59,660 nucleotides of DNA, taken from NCBI GenBank assembly GCA_020849795.1, contig JADZFR010000042.1, positions 1 to 59,660 on the forward strand, read 5' to 3'. Under the pieces are notes generated by a model. That model saw nothing but the letters and a program-made list of their open reading frames with translations. It was not told the origin of the DNA and searched no databases. A program made the position numbers and the translations under genes. Each line of letters opens with the position of its first letter. The first letter of the stretch is position 1. Below, piece after piece: positions 44,038-52,775 of the stretch. The DNA is from Planctomycetota bacterium (GTDB lineage Bacteria > Planctomycetota > UBA8742 > UBA2392).

Positions 44038-45720
44038 TTATACAACGCGTGGTTTCACTGCTCTGATTGTTACCAGTGCAGCCACTAGTCCCAGCAAGAT
44101 CAACCAACCCGGCCCGCTGCCGCCGGTGCTGCAGCCAGAACTTGAGTTCGCGCCCACATTCGGGCCGGGGCCCGTCGAAGTGCTCGCGATCAACACAGTG
44201 AACGGGCTGGATGTCGTGTTCAGTTGTGTATCTTCCACGATCGCGCTGAAGTTGTAGGTGCCGCTGGCAACGGCGCTTGGCGGTGCGCTCAGTACGCCAC
44301 CAACGTCCATCGTCCAGCCGGCTGGCAAGTTGCTTGCGCTCCAGGTGTAGCCAGGGTAGCCGCCCGCGGCTGTGAACTGGTGGCTGTACGCAACGCCCTC
44401 TACCCCCGGAGCAAGGCCGGTGGTGGTAATGACCAGCGGCGCGCCCTGCAACACGATGTCAATCACGCAGGGCAGGGTGACCTGCACCGGCAGGGCCTGC
44501 GCGTCGGCAACCGTCACGGAGAAATTGTACTGGCCCTGGATGACGCTGGCTGGCGGCGCGGTCAGGTTGCCCGCGGTGTCGATGTTCCAGCCTGCGGGCA
44601 GGCCCGATGCGGACCACGTGTGCGGTGCAATGCCGCCGCTTGCCTGAAATGCGAGAGAGTAGGGCGAGTTCTCGGTGCCGGCCGGCAGTGGCGACGTTGT
44701 CATGATCACAAGCGGGTCAGCGATCACGAGCATGAAGTATTTGCCATCCTGGAGCTGAGTGCCGTAGGCGTTCAGCCAGAACAGGTAGACGCCGGTGGTC
44801 GCGTAGGCGGCATCAATCGTCAGGGCGCCCGAGAGACTGAGCGTCCAACCTTGCGGTAGAGAGGTTGTCACCCGGGGCAACCAGTTGTGAGTCGCACTTC
44901 CGCCGGCGGATGTGAACTGATGCTGGTATGCCGACCCCGGCGTGGCCTGTGGCAGCACGGACGATGACTCGATGCGCACCGGTTCGCCGTTGCCCATGGG
45001 GCCGTTCTCGATGTACCGGATGCGGCGCCCCGTCGGCCAGGTGCTGACCGAGCCGTCCGTTTCCACGAATCCGGCGTCTGTGCCCGGCACCACCAGCGTG
45101 GTGATGCCCGCAAGGTCAGACACCGACACTGTGCCGGCGGTACCGCTGGTGGGGCCTGCCAAGCCGTTGGTCGGCTGCGCATAACGGAATTCAACGGCCG
45201 CCGTGACGCAGTTGATGTGCGCCTGCATACGCACGGCATAGGTGCCGGTCGCGCCCCCAACCCGCACATCCACGTCGCGCCATTCCACGATCAGGATGCC
45301 CTCGACCGACAACTCGTAGCCGATCTGGCCAGCTGCGGGCGCCAGGTCAGCCCAGTACGGGGCAATCGCGCCGGCTTGCTGCGGCGAAGTCGACGTTGTG
45401 GCGGCGCCGTTGCCGATCAGGATGTAGCCGTTGCTGCCGACACGGAACTGGCCATACGTCTTGCCGAAGTAGCGAAGAGTGTAGCCGCCCAGCGACATCC
45501 ATGCCGTCAGGTCGTCATCGGCCAACGTCAGCGCAGTTGGCGCCGGCAGGTCGACGTACCCGTCCGCTGCGGACGAAACGGTGTAGGTGTTGGTCGCAGT
45601 GGGTGGCGGGCCCGAGGTGCCGCCGCCGGGGTTTGGAGTGCCGGAGCCGGAGCCCGATGCCTGGCCGGACAGCACAGTGCCGAAGCAGAGAAGAAGCAGG
45701 CTGAAGAGTCGTGCGTTCAT
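44038..45720 (-). CDS. Secreted Ig-repeat protein with C-terminal sorting-like tail
   Basis: This 560-residue protein has a signal peptide (MNARLFSLLLLCFGTVLSG) and a Gly/Pro linker. A beta-rich domain of about 180 residues follows (YVDLPAPTALTLADD, SNGYILIGNG). Then come three repeats of the He_PIG putative Ig type, for example ITTSPLPAGTENSPYSLAFQ and ITTTGLAPGVEGVAYSHQF, each ending near LPAGW and APP. The end, SSGCSTGGSGPGWLILLGLV followed by basic residues, is a Cys/Gly motif, a membrane helix and a positive tail, as in MYXO-CTERM or JDVT-CTERM sorting signals. ATG 45720 has AAGGAGGA six bases upstream. It diverges from the HTH regulator. Confidence 0.8.
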   Translation of the reverse strand: MNARLFSLLLLCFGTVLSGQASGSGSGTPNPGGGTSGPPPTATNTYTVSSAADGYVDLPAPTALTLADDDLTAWMSLGGYTLRYFGKTYGQFRVGSNGYILIGNGAATTSTSPQQAGAIAPYWADLAPAAGQIGYELSVEGILIVEWRDVDVRVGGATGTYAVRMQAHINCVTAAVEFRYAQPTNGLAGPTSGTAGTVSVSDLAGITTLVVPGTDAGFVETDGSVSTWPTGRRIRYIENGPMGNGEPVRIESSSVLPQATPGSAYQHQFTSAGGSATHNWLPRVTTSLPQGWTLSLSGALTIDAAYATTGVYLFWLNAYGTQLQDGKYFMLVIADPLVIMTTSPLPAGTENSPYSLAFQASGGIAPHTWSASGLPAGWNIDTAGNLTAPPASVIQGQYNFSVTVADAQALPVQVTLPCVIDIVLQGAPLVITTTGLAPGVEGVAYSHQFTAAGGYPGYTWSASNLPAGWTMDVGGVLSAPPSAVASGTYNFSAIVEDTQLNTTSSPFTVLIASTSTGPGPNVGANSSSGCSTGGSGPGWLILLGLVAALVTIRAVKPRVV

Positions 45721-45726
45721 CGTATG

Positions 45727-45734
45727 TCCTCCTT
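45727..45734 (-). promoter_or_regulatory. Strong ribosome-binding site
   Basis: AAGGAGGA on the minus strand lies six bases before ATG 45720. It fixes the start of the secreted protein, whose frame is open to 45849. Confidence 0.8.
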
Positions 45735-45827
45735 GGGGACACGCCCATTGCACGAAAAGGCAGGCTGCACTTGCAGTGCTGCCGCGAGATAGACTAACGT
45801 ATTTGTTACCCCCGCCCGGAACGCGCC

Positions 45828-47279
45828 ATGAACGATGACGAACAGGCATTGCGTGAGCGGCTCACCGTTCTCACCCGCGAAACCTCACGCAGCGAAATTG
45901 CACGCCGCACCGGCACCTCGCTCATGAACGTCAGCCGCTACCTGGGCGGCACGCGCGTGCCCGCCGCCTTCTGCATGGCGCTATGCCGCGAGTTCGGCGT
46001 TAACCCGGCGTGGCTGATGGCCGGGCAGGGGCCGATGCGCGTGGCCGACGTGGCGCAGGACCAGTCGCAGACGGCTGGCGACCTGCTGAAGCTGGTAGAG
46101 GCGCTGGGGGCGGTTTCGCGCATGCGGCTTGGCAGCGTCGCCTCAGATCGCGGCCTGAAAATGATGCGCGAACTTGACGAGGCGCTGGGTTCCTACGAGC
46201 GACTGCGCGCGAAGCTCAACCTGCGCACCAGCGAGCTGCTGGACCATGTACTCACCCAGCTTGAAGCCGCGCTGAAGCAGATGGACATCGCGCGCGCCGG
46301 CGCCCTGCTGGGCAGCGCGGTGCAGCTTGCGCGGCTGTGCGACGATGAGGCGCTGGATGTACGGCTGCTGACGGCCCAGGCGCATCACTCGTTTCTGGCG
46401 CGCCGACTGGATGCATCGGTGGCCTTCATGCGAAAGCGCTTTGGCCTGGCTCTGGCCAAAGGCGACTTGAGCACGCCAGAAAGCATGGAAATGGGATTGC
46501 GTTTGGCGCTGACACTGCAGGACATCGGCAAGGGGGACGAGTCGCGCCGAATCCTCGAGGCGATCATTGCACTGGCCGATGAGCAATCGCGCAGCCTGCC
46601 CGTCTGGTCGGTGGCGATGTGCGCCCATGCCATGCACATGGTGAACGATGGGCAATTGGTGGAGGGCATTGCCGCGTTGACCCGGCACATGCCGGGATGC
46701 GACGCCCGGCGCATTGGCAACTCGCAAGCCTCCCTGATGCGGGCACAAGTGCTGGCGGGAGTGCTTTCACCGGCCGATGCTTGCTACGCGCCGGGATTGG
46801 ACGGCCCGAAATGGCTGCACCTTTCGCTGCTGGCCGCCGCAGCCGAAGACGCGCACACGCTGCACAAGGCAGCCAGGTTTCTGGAAAGCCCTGAGGGTCG
46901 CGTGCCGCGCGAGGTCAGCCCAGTGCCTCACTATGCCGGCCTGATGGCGAGGGTGCTGGGCAAGCCGGTCACGGCGCTGCAAAGCGAGTTGCAGCGGGCC
47001 GCTACGTCTGCCGAGGCACACGGGATGCGCTCGCCGCTGGCAGCGATTATTGAAGCAACCATCTGGCGGCTGTCGGGCGACCGAAAACGCGCGCGCGAAG
47101 CACACAGGCGCGCGAGGACAGCCATGGGGCAAATCACTCCAGCCGTAGAAATGAGTGCCATGCACCACCGCAACGCGCTGCTGCTCGACGCCAAGGGCGC
47201 AGACCGCACAGCCGCAAAACGGTTCTTTGAAGACTGGGGCAGCAAGGGCTTTCGGTTCATCGCCGGCCTGAAGCCGTAA
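45828..47279 (+). CDS. Helix-turn-helix regulator with helical repeat domain
   Basis: This 483-residue protein has an N-terminal XRE/Cro-type helix-turn-helix (about 15-65: SEIARRTGTSLMNVSRYLGG, FCMALCREFGVNPAWLMAG). About 400 residues of helical, TPR-like sequence follow. The TPR part probably binds a peptide or partner and controls DNA binding, as in Rgg/PlcR-type regulators; this is inference. It diverges from the secreted Ig-repeat protein over 107 bases that include a small GCACT-TGC-AGTGC palindrome (45767-45779), so it may control that gene. No membrane segment is present. Confidence 0.8.
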   Translation: MNDDEQALRERLTVLTRETSRSEIARRTGTSLMNVSRYLGGTRVPAAFCMALCREFGVNPAWLMAGQGPMRVADVAQDQSQTAGDLLKLVEALGAVSRMRLGSVASDRGLKMMRELDEALGSYERLRAKLNLRTSELLDHVLTQLEAALKQMDIARAGALLGSAVQLARLCDDEALDVRLLTAQAHHSFLARRLDASVAFMRKRFGLALAKGDLSTPESMEMGLRLALTLQDIGKGDESRRILEAIIALADEQSRSLPVWSVAMCAHAMHMVNDGQLVEGIAALTRHMPGCDARRIGNSQASLMRAQVLAGVLSPADACYAPGLDGPKWLHLSLLAAAAEDAHTLHKAARFLESPEGRVPREVSPVPHYAGLMARVLGKPVTALQSELQRAATSAEAHGMRSPLAAIIEATIWRLSGDRKRAREAHRRARTAMGQITPAVEMSAMHHRNALLLDAKGADRTAAKRFFEDWGSKGFRFIAGLKP

Positions 47280-47300
47280 CGCGACTGTCACGCGCCAACC

Positions 47301-48809
47301 CTAACCCGCGTATTCTTCGTCTTGTTCGATGATTGCGAGCACCCAGTCAAACTCGCCGCTGATGATTTTGCCGCCGCAGTACTCGCACTTGCCGGCCATG
47401 TTGATGCGGTCGAGTGCCGCGCCGCAGTTCGGGCACTGGCGCGGGTCGCCACTCTGCCTGTGGGCGACGTCGCTGCGGCGCACCACAGTCCAGTATTCGC
47501 TGAACGTGCGGTCTTTGTTCGGGTTGCCGCTCAGCACCTTGCCCGCGCTGTCCACGGTGCTGTCCTTGATCGTGGCAAAGATGCGCGTTGTGATCGCGTC
47601 GAAGTACGCGTCATGTTCAATCTTGGCGACCTCAATCCGCAGGATGCGAACGTCGGTCAGCACGTTGCGCGTGCCGGTTTCACGATAGCGCTGCAACCAG
47701 TAACGGTGGGCATCAAAGACCGTGTCCGTCTCAAACGGCCGCAGCTTCGATTCATCCAGCGTGCTCCAGCCGAGCTGGATCTGCATGAACATGTGTTGCA
47801 CACGCGCCGTAAACGCGTGCCACGAAAACGCCGGGTCGCGCATGGCCAGGCTGCGGCGCGCTGCCGCCAGGTCCGGTGCGAACAGCGTGGGGTCGTTGGT
47901 GCCCACCTCAACGCCGCCCGAGTGGCCGATCGGCGGTGGCACCTGCTTGCGGTCCAGTGTCTCGATGCGCGCGACCTGCCAGTCCAGCTCGCCGCGGCTG
48001 GTGATGCTGCCGCAACTGGGGCAGCGGCCGTCCGGGCCGGGCTCTTGGGGCGAGCCGCAATTCGGGCACCCGAGGTCGAGCACCTTTTCTGGCGCGCGCG
48101 TCGTGACGCCCTTGACGCGCCGGAAACTGAGGCGCTGCTCAAGGTAAAGGCGTTTGCCGTTCTCGACGACGTTGGACTTCACGCGCACCGCGATGTTCAC
48201 GAAATCGCCGACGACCCAGGTGCGCTCAAGGGTCAGCGCGCCGACCACGACCTCGCTGATCTGCACGTTGGATTGCTTGATCTGCTCGCGCAATTCCGGC
48301 GCCAGGTACGGCGCGACTGCGAACTGTTCCGGGTTGCGCCGCGCCATGCCACCGCGCGACTCGTGCAGTTTCACGTATACCAGGTGCGCAAAATCGATGA
48401 ACAACACGCGCGAGAAGTTCGGGTCGTGCTGCCGCACCAGTCCCACACCCTGCGCCTGTCGGCGTTGCTGCCCGCGGCTGTGAATCAGGCGACCGGCTTG
48501 CCGGGCCTCCTCCTGCTCTTTCTGCTTCTGCTTGAAGCGCCAGATCAGGAACCACACCAACGCAGCAATGATAGCGACCGAAGCAATCTTTCCCGGCACT
48601 CCGCCCTCGGTCCACAGAAAGATCACCAGCCGAACCACCAGGTAAATCAGCGCGCCGATGCCATCTCCGCCGCCGCCGCTTCCACCGCCGCCGCCGCCGC
48701 CGCCGCCGGAGTAGCCGCCGCCACCGCCCGCCCGCGCCCCAAGCTCAGAGGCGAGCACAGCCGCAAACAGCGGCGACAGCAACAGAAACCATGCAAGGGC
48801 GCGTTTCAC
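47301..48809 (-). CDS. Membrane protein with two zinc ribbons, Tim44-like
   Basis: This 502-residue protein has a signal or membrane segment (about 1-20), then a glycine-rich stretch of about 30 residues encoded by GGC repeats (48668-48735). One membrane helix follows (about 90-115: KIASVAIIAALVWFLIWRF). Its soluble part has two Tim44-like segments, each beside a zinc ribbon: CPNCG with CPSCG (about 250-265) and CPNCG with CEYCGG (near the C-terminus). GTG at 48809 overlaps the stop of the TPM gene as GTGA, so translation is coupled. Tim44-like domains bind membranes or partners. Function is unknown. Confidence 0.75.
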   Translation of the reverse strand: MKRALAWFLLLSPLFAAVLASELGARAGGGGGYSGGGGGGGGGSGGGGDGIGALIYLVVRLVIFLWTEGGVPGKIASVAIIAALVWFLIWRFKQKQKEQEEARQAGRLIHSRGQQRRQAQGVGLVRQHDPNFSRVLFIDFAHLVYVKLHESRGGMARRNPEQFAVAPYLAPELREQIKQSNVQISEVVVGALTLERTWVVGDFVNIAVRVKSNVVENGKRLYLEQRLSFRRVKGVTTRAPEKVLDLGCPNCGSPQEPGPDGRCPSCGSITSRGELDWQVARIETLDRKQVPPPIGHSGGVEVGTNDPTLFAPDLAAARRSLAMRDPAFSWHAFTARVQHMFMQIQLGWSTLDESKLRPFETDTVFDAHRYWLQRYRETGTRNVLTDVRILRIEVAKIEHDAYFDAITTRIFATIKDSTVDSAGKVLSGNPNKDRTFSEYWTVVRRSDVAHRQSGDPRQCPNCGAALDRINMAGKCEYCGGKIISGEFDWVLAIIEQDEEYAG

Positions 48810-49453
48810 GGCATCCTTATCTGCGGGCGGTCCGGAAGCTCGTTCAGGTCGTCGGCCTGCACCGGAAAACACTCGACGCAACCCTGCCCGAGCTTGCGAA
48901 TGGCGTCGCACACCAGTTCGGTCGGGTCGCCTGACTTCGCATTGCCCAGCGCGGCGGCGATTTCGCCGACGGTTGCAGCGTGCAGTCGGTTCTGCGCACC
49001 GATGTCGGGCATCAGCCTGGCCTCTCCCTCAAGCACCGACACATACAGCAGCACGGCGTTGCGGTCCTTGGTCAGCGAAACGTTCTCGTCAGTGAAAACG
49101 GCGTTGGCGGCGTCCTGAACCGCCGCCTGCATGCGCCAGCGCGGCAGAATCGAGCGGCGCAACACCGCAACGCGAGAAAACGCCAGCGCGGTAAGCAATC
49201 CGGCAGCGGCAGCTTCCAGCAACAGCAGCAGCGCATCCGGGGCGCCGTAAAGCCACAACTCATTGATCCAGTACAGTGCGACGAACACCAGCACAGCCAC
49301 GGCGGTGCCAGTGCGCAGCGCACGGCCCTCGTAGCGGCTGCTGGCGGGCGCGAGCACGACGATGAATTCGCAGCTTGTGGACTTTTCAGCAGCAGCGACC
49401 GCCTGCTCGATGCGATCAAGCGACGCGGTACTGAGCAGCGAACGGTTCTGCAA
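48806..49453 (-). CDS. TPM-domain membrane protein
   Basis: This 215-residue protein has the TPM (TLP18.3/Psb32/MOLO-1) fold split by two membrane helices. The first half is SLDRIEQAVAAAEKSTSCEFIVVLAPAS, cited as SLDRIEQAVAAAEKSTSC and EFIVVLAP. The second half has KDRNAVLLYVSVLEGEARL. Between them lie helices at about 45-70 and 72-95. TPM domains have been linked to phosphatase activity and to assembly of membrane complexes. The start is TTG at 49453, the only usable one. It lies 87 bases after kinase 3 and overlaps the zinc-ribbon gene by four bases. Confidence 0.8.
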   Translation of the reverse strand: MQNRSLLSTASLDRIEQAVAAAEKSTSCEFIVVLAPASSRYEGRALRTGTAVAVLVFVALYWINELWLYGAPDALLLLLEAAAAGLLTALAFSRVAVLRRSILPRWRMQAAVQDAANAVFTDENVSLTKDRNAVLLYVSVLEGEARLMPDIGAQNRLHAATVGEIAAALGNAKSGDPTELVCDAIRKLGQGCVECFPVQADDLNELPDRPQIRMP

Positions 49454-49540
49454 CGCCTTGCCGATGGCGCACCCCCGAGGAAATGTAACGGATGCTACGC
49501 GCCGCTGAATCTACAAAAGGCGCCGGGGTGTGTAACGCCG

Positions 49541-51778
49541 CTACTTGAAGGCTACCTCCAGCGCGAATTCACGACCGGGATAGATGATGCGGGCCTTGAA
49601 CTTGCGAGCGCCGAGTTCATGGACGACCGTAAACGCCACGATCATCGGCGGCACGTCGCCAGCCGCGGCGCTTTGGGCTGCAATCTCGCGGTGCAGGGCG
49701 AGGTCGTCCTGCAGCAGCGCAAACATGGCACGAATTTGCTCAAGCTCGGCTTCCGTGGTCGTGGCGGGTTCCAGCGACTGGCGGGCCGCCTCGAGCGCCA
49801 GCTCGCCTTCCATGCCGCGCGAGACCCGGTTGCTGTCGTCCGCGCCGTCAAGCGACACAAAGATGACGCGGCGTTTGTCAAACACGGCGCCGGGCTTCGT
49901 CAGGCCCTGCTTGCGCAGGTCGGCGAGGATTGCGCTTTCCCACTCGGCGGTGATGCGCGCGACCGATTGCACGATGGCCGGGGCCAGGTCAACCCGGCTC
50001 GGCGCACCCACGATTCCTTCTTGCCCACGAAGCACGCGTTGCGACAGCGCCTTGTCGATGTCCTTATACAGGGGCGTCAGCGCGGCACGATCTGCCGGCA
50101 GCTTTTCCGCAAGTGAACTCTGGGGCGTGACCAGCGCGGCCTCGGCTTCGCGTTTGCGCTGCTTGTAATCGGCGATCGCGCCCAGCGACGCCAGGCCGAT
50201 GAACGCCAGCCCGCCGACCAGTACCAGAATCGCGGCCACCTTCTTGAAGCCGAATTCGGCGCGCGGCTTGTCGTAATGCGGCGCGCTGTACCATGCGCCG
50301 TAACCGCCGGGCGCCGCTGCCAGCCTGTCGCGCCACTCGGTGTTGTTGTCTGCGGGCAGGCCTTGCAGGTGCGGCGGCACGGGCATGCCCTTGAAGCTGG
50401 GCAGGTCGGCAGGTTTGACCTGATCGAGCGTGCCCTGGCTTGCGGCCCAGCACAGGTAGTCGATGTCGGTCAGCATGGCGCGGGCGTTGTCGTAGCGCTG
50501 GTGCATGCCGGTCATGGCGCGGTTGACGACCCACTGCGCGGCCATGGGCACTTCGCGGGGCAGGCGCGACAGTGCGCCGCTGGTGGGGAACTCGCCGCTG
50601 AGTGCAAAAAAGAGCACCGCGCCGATGCTGTAGACGTCGAACTTGCTGGCGTCCACTTCGCGCACTTCGCGGCCTTCAAGCGCAAGCTTGACCATCTCGG
50701 GGTCGCGGAAGTATTCGGTGCCGTGAGTCGTGAGCTGCGCCATGCTGGAAAGCGGCGTCATGAGGCCAATGTCCACGAGATAGATCTTCTCGCCGTTGAT
50801 GATCAGGTTGTCGGGCTTGATGTCTTTGTGAAACACGCCTGACTCGTGGTACTGGGCGATGATCTGCAGCAACTGGTGGCAGTAGCCAAGGCTGACGCGG
50901 TAGTGGTTGCCGAGGCCGTCTTTCTCGCGGGCTTCGCGAATGTTGCGCATCACGCCCTCGGTCAGCGTTTCGCCCGAGTAGTAAGGCATGACGTACCAGA
51001 ACGAGTTGTCGCCCAGCTGACTTTCAATAATCAGGCCCAGCTTCTGGGCAAGCTGCGCAGCCTGGCTTTCGCGCACCACGCTTTCCAGGTTGCCGCCGCT
51101 GCGCAGGTTGAAGTACTTGAGCACGAACAGCTGCCCGTTCGGTTCGTCGGATTTGCGCACCACGTAAAGCCGCGCGCTTGAGCCGCCACGGGGCAGCTCG
51201 TCGACGACGACGTACTGCCCGGGAAACTCCGCCGGTGCTTCGCTGTTGTCGTAGGCTGCTGTCGCCACATAGCGGCGCCAGTCGTGGTTGGCGTGCTCGA
51301 TACGTTTCTCAAGGCTGTTGAACAAGCCGCCAAGGCCGAACGTCTTGCTCCATGCCCGGCCAATGCCCAGCAGGGCGCGACCCGCGTCTTTCCAGTCTTT
51401 GGCGGCTTCGTGGCCAAAGGCTTTGCGCTGGCCGCGAAGGCGCATCATTGCGGGCGAGGTTTTGTGCAGGTACATGCCGCCGGTCCACTCTTTGCAAAGG
51501 CGCCCGAACCAGAACGTGCTGCTGATGCAGGCCTCAACACTGTGGCGGATGAAGTTGACCGCATCGCCCAGAGACCAGATGGCGGCGATGATCAGGAAAA
51601 TCGGCCAGAGGAAAAAGACCGCAATGATGAAGTGAACAACGTTGCCCAGCGTCAGCGGCGGTTTGTCAGCCGCGGCGCGGGCGAGCTTGCGCCGTTTGTA
51701 CTCAGTGAACACGTCGGCGCGGCCGGGCGGCACGCCGGCTTCAGCACTATCCATGACCTGAGCAGTTTTCGCGCGCAT
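49541..51778 (-). CDS. Hanks-type Ser/Thr kinase 3, altered HRD and DFG motifs
   Basis: This 745-residue kinase has an N-terminal soluble portion with one or two membrane helices (about 45-75: VVHFIIAVFFLWPIFLIIAA). The kinase domain (about 190-470) has the lysine in FVLKYF, the catalytic loop HKDIKPDN in place of HRD, and DIG in place of DFG. The catalytic Asp and Asn persist. A further membrane helix (about 540-560: VAAILVLVGGLAFIGLASLG) leads to an outer domain of about 190 residues with no recognised family. ATG at 51778, after a G-rich site, is preferred to 51799. It lies 154 bases after the sigma gene and 87 before the TPM gene. Confidence 0.9.
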   Translation of the reverse strand: MRAKTAQVMDSAEAGVPPGRADVFTEYKRRKLARAAADKPPLTLGNVVHFIIAVFFLWPIFLIIAAIWSLGDAVNFIRHSVEACISSTFWFGRLCKEWTGGMYLHKTSPAMMRLRGQRKAFGHEAAKDWKDAGRALLGIGRAWSKTFGLGGLFNSLEKRIEHANHDWRRYVATAAYDNSEAPAEFPGQYVVVDELPRGGSSARLYVVRKSDEPNGQLFVLKYFNLRSGGNLESVVRESQAAQLAQKLGLIIESQLGDNSFWYVMPYYSGETLTEGVMRNIREAREKDGLGNHYRVSLGYCHQLLQIIAQYHESGVFHKDIKPDNLIINGEKIYLVDIGLMTPLSSMAQLTTHGTEYFRDPEMVKLALEGREVREVDASKFDVYSIGAVLFFALSGEFPTSGALSRLPREVPMAAQWVVNRAMTGMHQRYDNARAMLTDIDYLCWAASQGTLDQVKPADLPSFKGMPVPPHLQGLPADNNTEWRDRLAAAPGGYGAWYSAPHYDKPRAEFGFKKVAAILVLVGGLAFIGLASLGAIADYKQRKREAEAALVTPQSSLAEKLPADRAALTPLYKDIDKALSQRVLRGQEGIVGAPSRVDLAPAIVQSVARITAEWESAILADLRKQGLTKPGAVFDKRRVIFVSLDGADDSNRVSRGMEGELALEAARQSLEPATTTEAELEQIRAMFALLQDDLALHREIAAQSAAAGDVPPMIVAFTVVHELGARKFKARIIYPGREFALEVAFK

Positions 51779-51932
51779 GGCAGCCCCCCAACAATACACG
51801 GCATCTCCGACAAGACCGGCCAGTGGTTATTGAGGAAGGGCCCTCCGTTCTTTCACGGTTCTATTAGAACCACGCACGCGACAAAACGCCAAAGGGGGCC
51901 TGGATTATTGGCGGCTTGGCGGCGATGGCAGT

Positions 51933-52685
51933 TCACCTGACGCTACGCGCGGTTTTTTGCAGCTTGCCGTAATCGCGCCTGGTGGCTTCGTCCTGCAGGT
52001 AAATGTCGCTAAGTGCCGCGTCAAAACTGTCGTCGTCGTGGTTGGTCAGACCGCTGGCATCGAACTCAGACTTTTCGTCGTCGGTCCATGAATAGCCCAC
52101 AATGGCCTGGCCCACGGCTTCGCGAATCTGGTCGCGCACGCGCTTGAGATAGCGCGACACGCTGGCTTCGCTGACGCCAAGTTTGTCGCTGATTTCCTTG
52201 CCCTGGATGCCGTCGGTCAGGCGCAGCCGGTAGCACTCGAACTCAGTGAAGTCGGCGATCTTTTCTACTTCTTTGAGCGCCCGGTAAACCTTGGCGCGAA
52301 ACACGGCGGCTTCAAACTCAGCGTCGGGCGGGGCGGTGGTGCTTACCTCGTACAGGGTGTCGTCCAGGCTCATCGGTTTGGCGCCGCCGCCGCGTTTCTG
52401 TGCGCTGCGGGAAGTCAATTCGCTGTAAACCACGTGCTTGGCGATTGCGTAAAGCCAGGTGCTGAACTTGACGCCGCGGTTGGGGTCGAACTTGGCGATT
52501 TCCTGGTATACGCGGGCCAGGGTTTCCTGGCTCACATCCTTGATCGTCTCCTGGCCGAAGTAGCGCGACGCAATGCTGCCGATCATGCGCTCAATGCTGG
52601 GCCCGAAGACGTCCCACATTTCGTACCACGCCGAGGCGTCAGCCTTCTTCAGGCGGCCCAGCAGGTCTGTGTTGATTGAGATCAA
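51933..52685 (-). CDS. ECF-like sigma factor linked to kinase 3
   Basis: This 250-residue sigma-70 family protein has region 2 (about 20-95: TIKDVSQETLARVYQEIAKF, KFSTWLYAIAKHVVYSE). It has region 4 (about 140-190: QGKEISDKLGVSEASVSRYLKRVRDQI). An acidic tail of about 55 residues follows region 4 (YSWTDDEKSEFDASGLTNHDDD). ECF factors beside Ser/Thr kinases are a known Planctomycetes pattern, in which the kinase may phosphorylate the sigma factor. The Ser/Thr/Asp-rich tail is a candidate target. No anti-sigma factor is adjacent. Confidence 0.9.
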   Translation of the reverse strand: MISINTDLLGRLKKADASAWYEMWDVFGPSIERMIGSIASRYFGQETIKDVSQETLARVYQEIAKFDPNRGVKFSTWLYAIAKHVVYSELTSRSAQKRGGGAKPMSLDDTLYEVSTTAPPDAEFEAAVFRAKVYRALKEVEKIADFTEFECYRLRLTDGIQGKEISDKLGVSEASVSRYLKRVRDQIREAVGQAIVGYSWTDDEKSEFDASGLTNHDDDSFDAALSDIYLQDEATRRDYGKLQKTARSVR

Positions 52686-52775
52686 TGCAAGCCCCCCGGC
52701 GAGACGTAGATAGTTCAGTGTAACCGTCCTGATCTTTCAGGCGATTCCAGAATTTCGCGAAGAATGGAACGCGGT

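Noticed and set aside
47322..49118. A 598-codon plus-strand open frame opposite the zinc-ribbon and TPM genes
   Set aside because: The minus-strand frames have zinc ribbons, helices and coupled starts; the plus frame has none.
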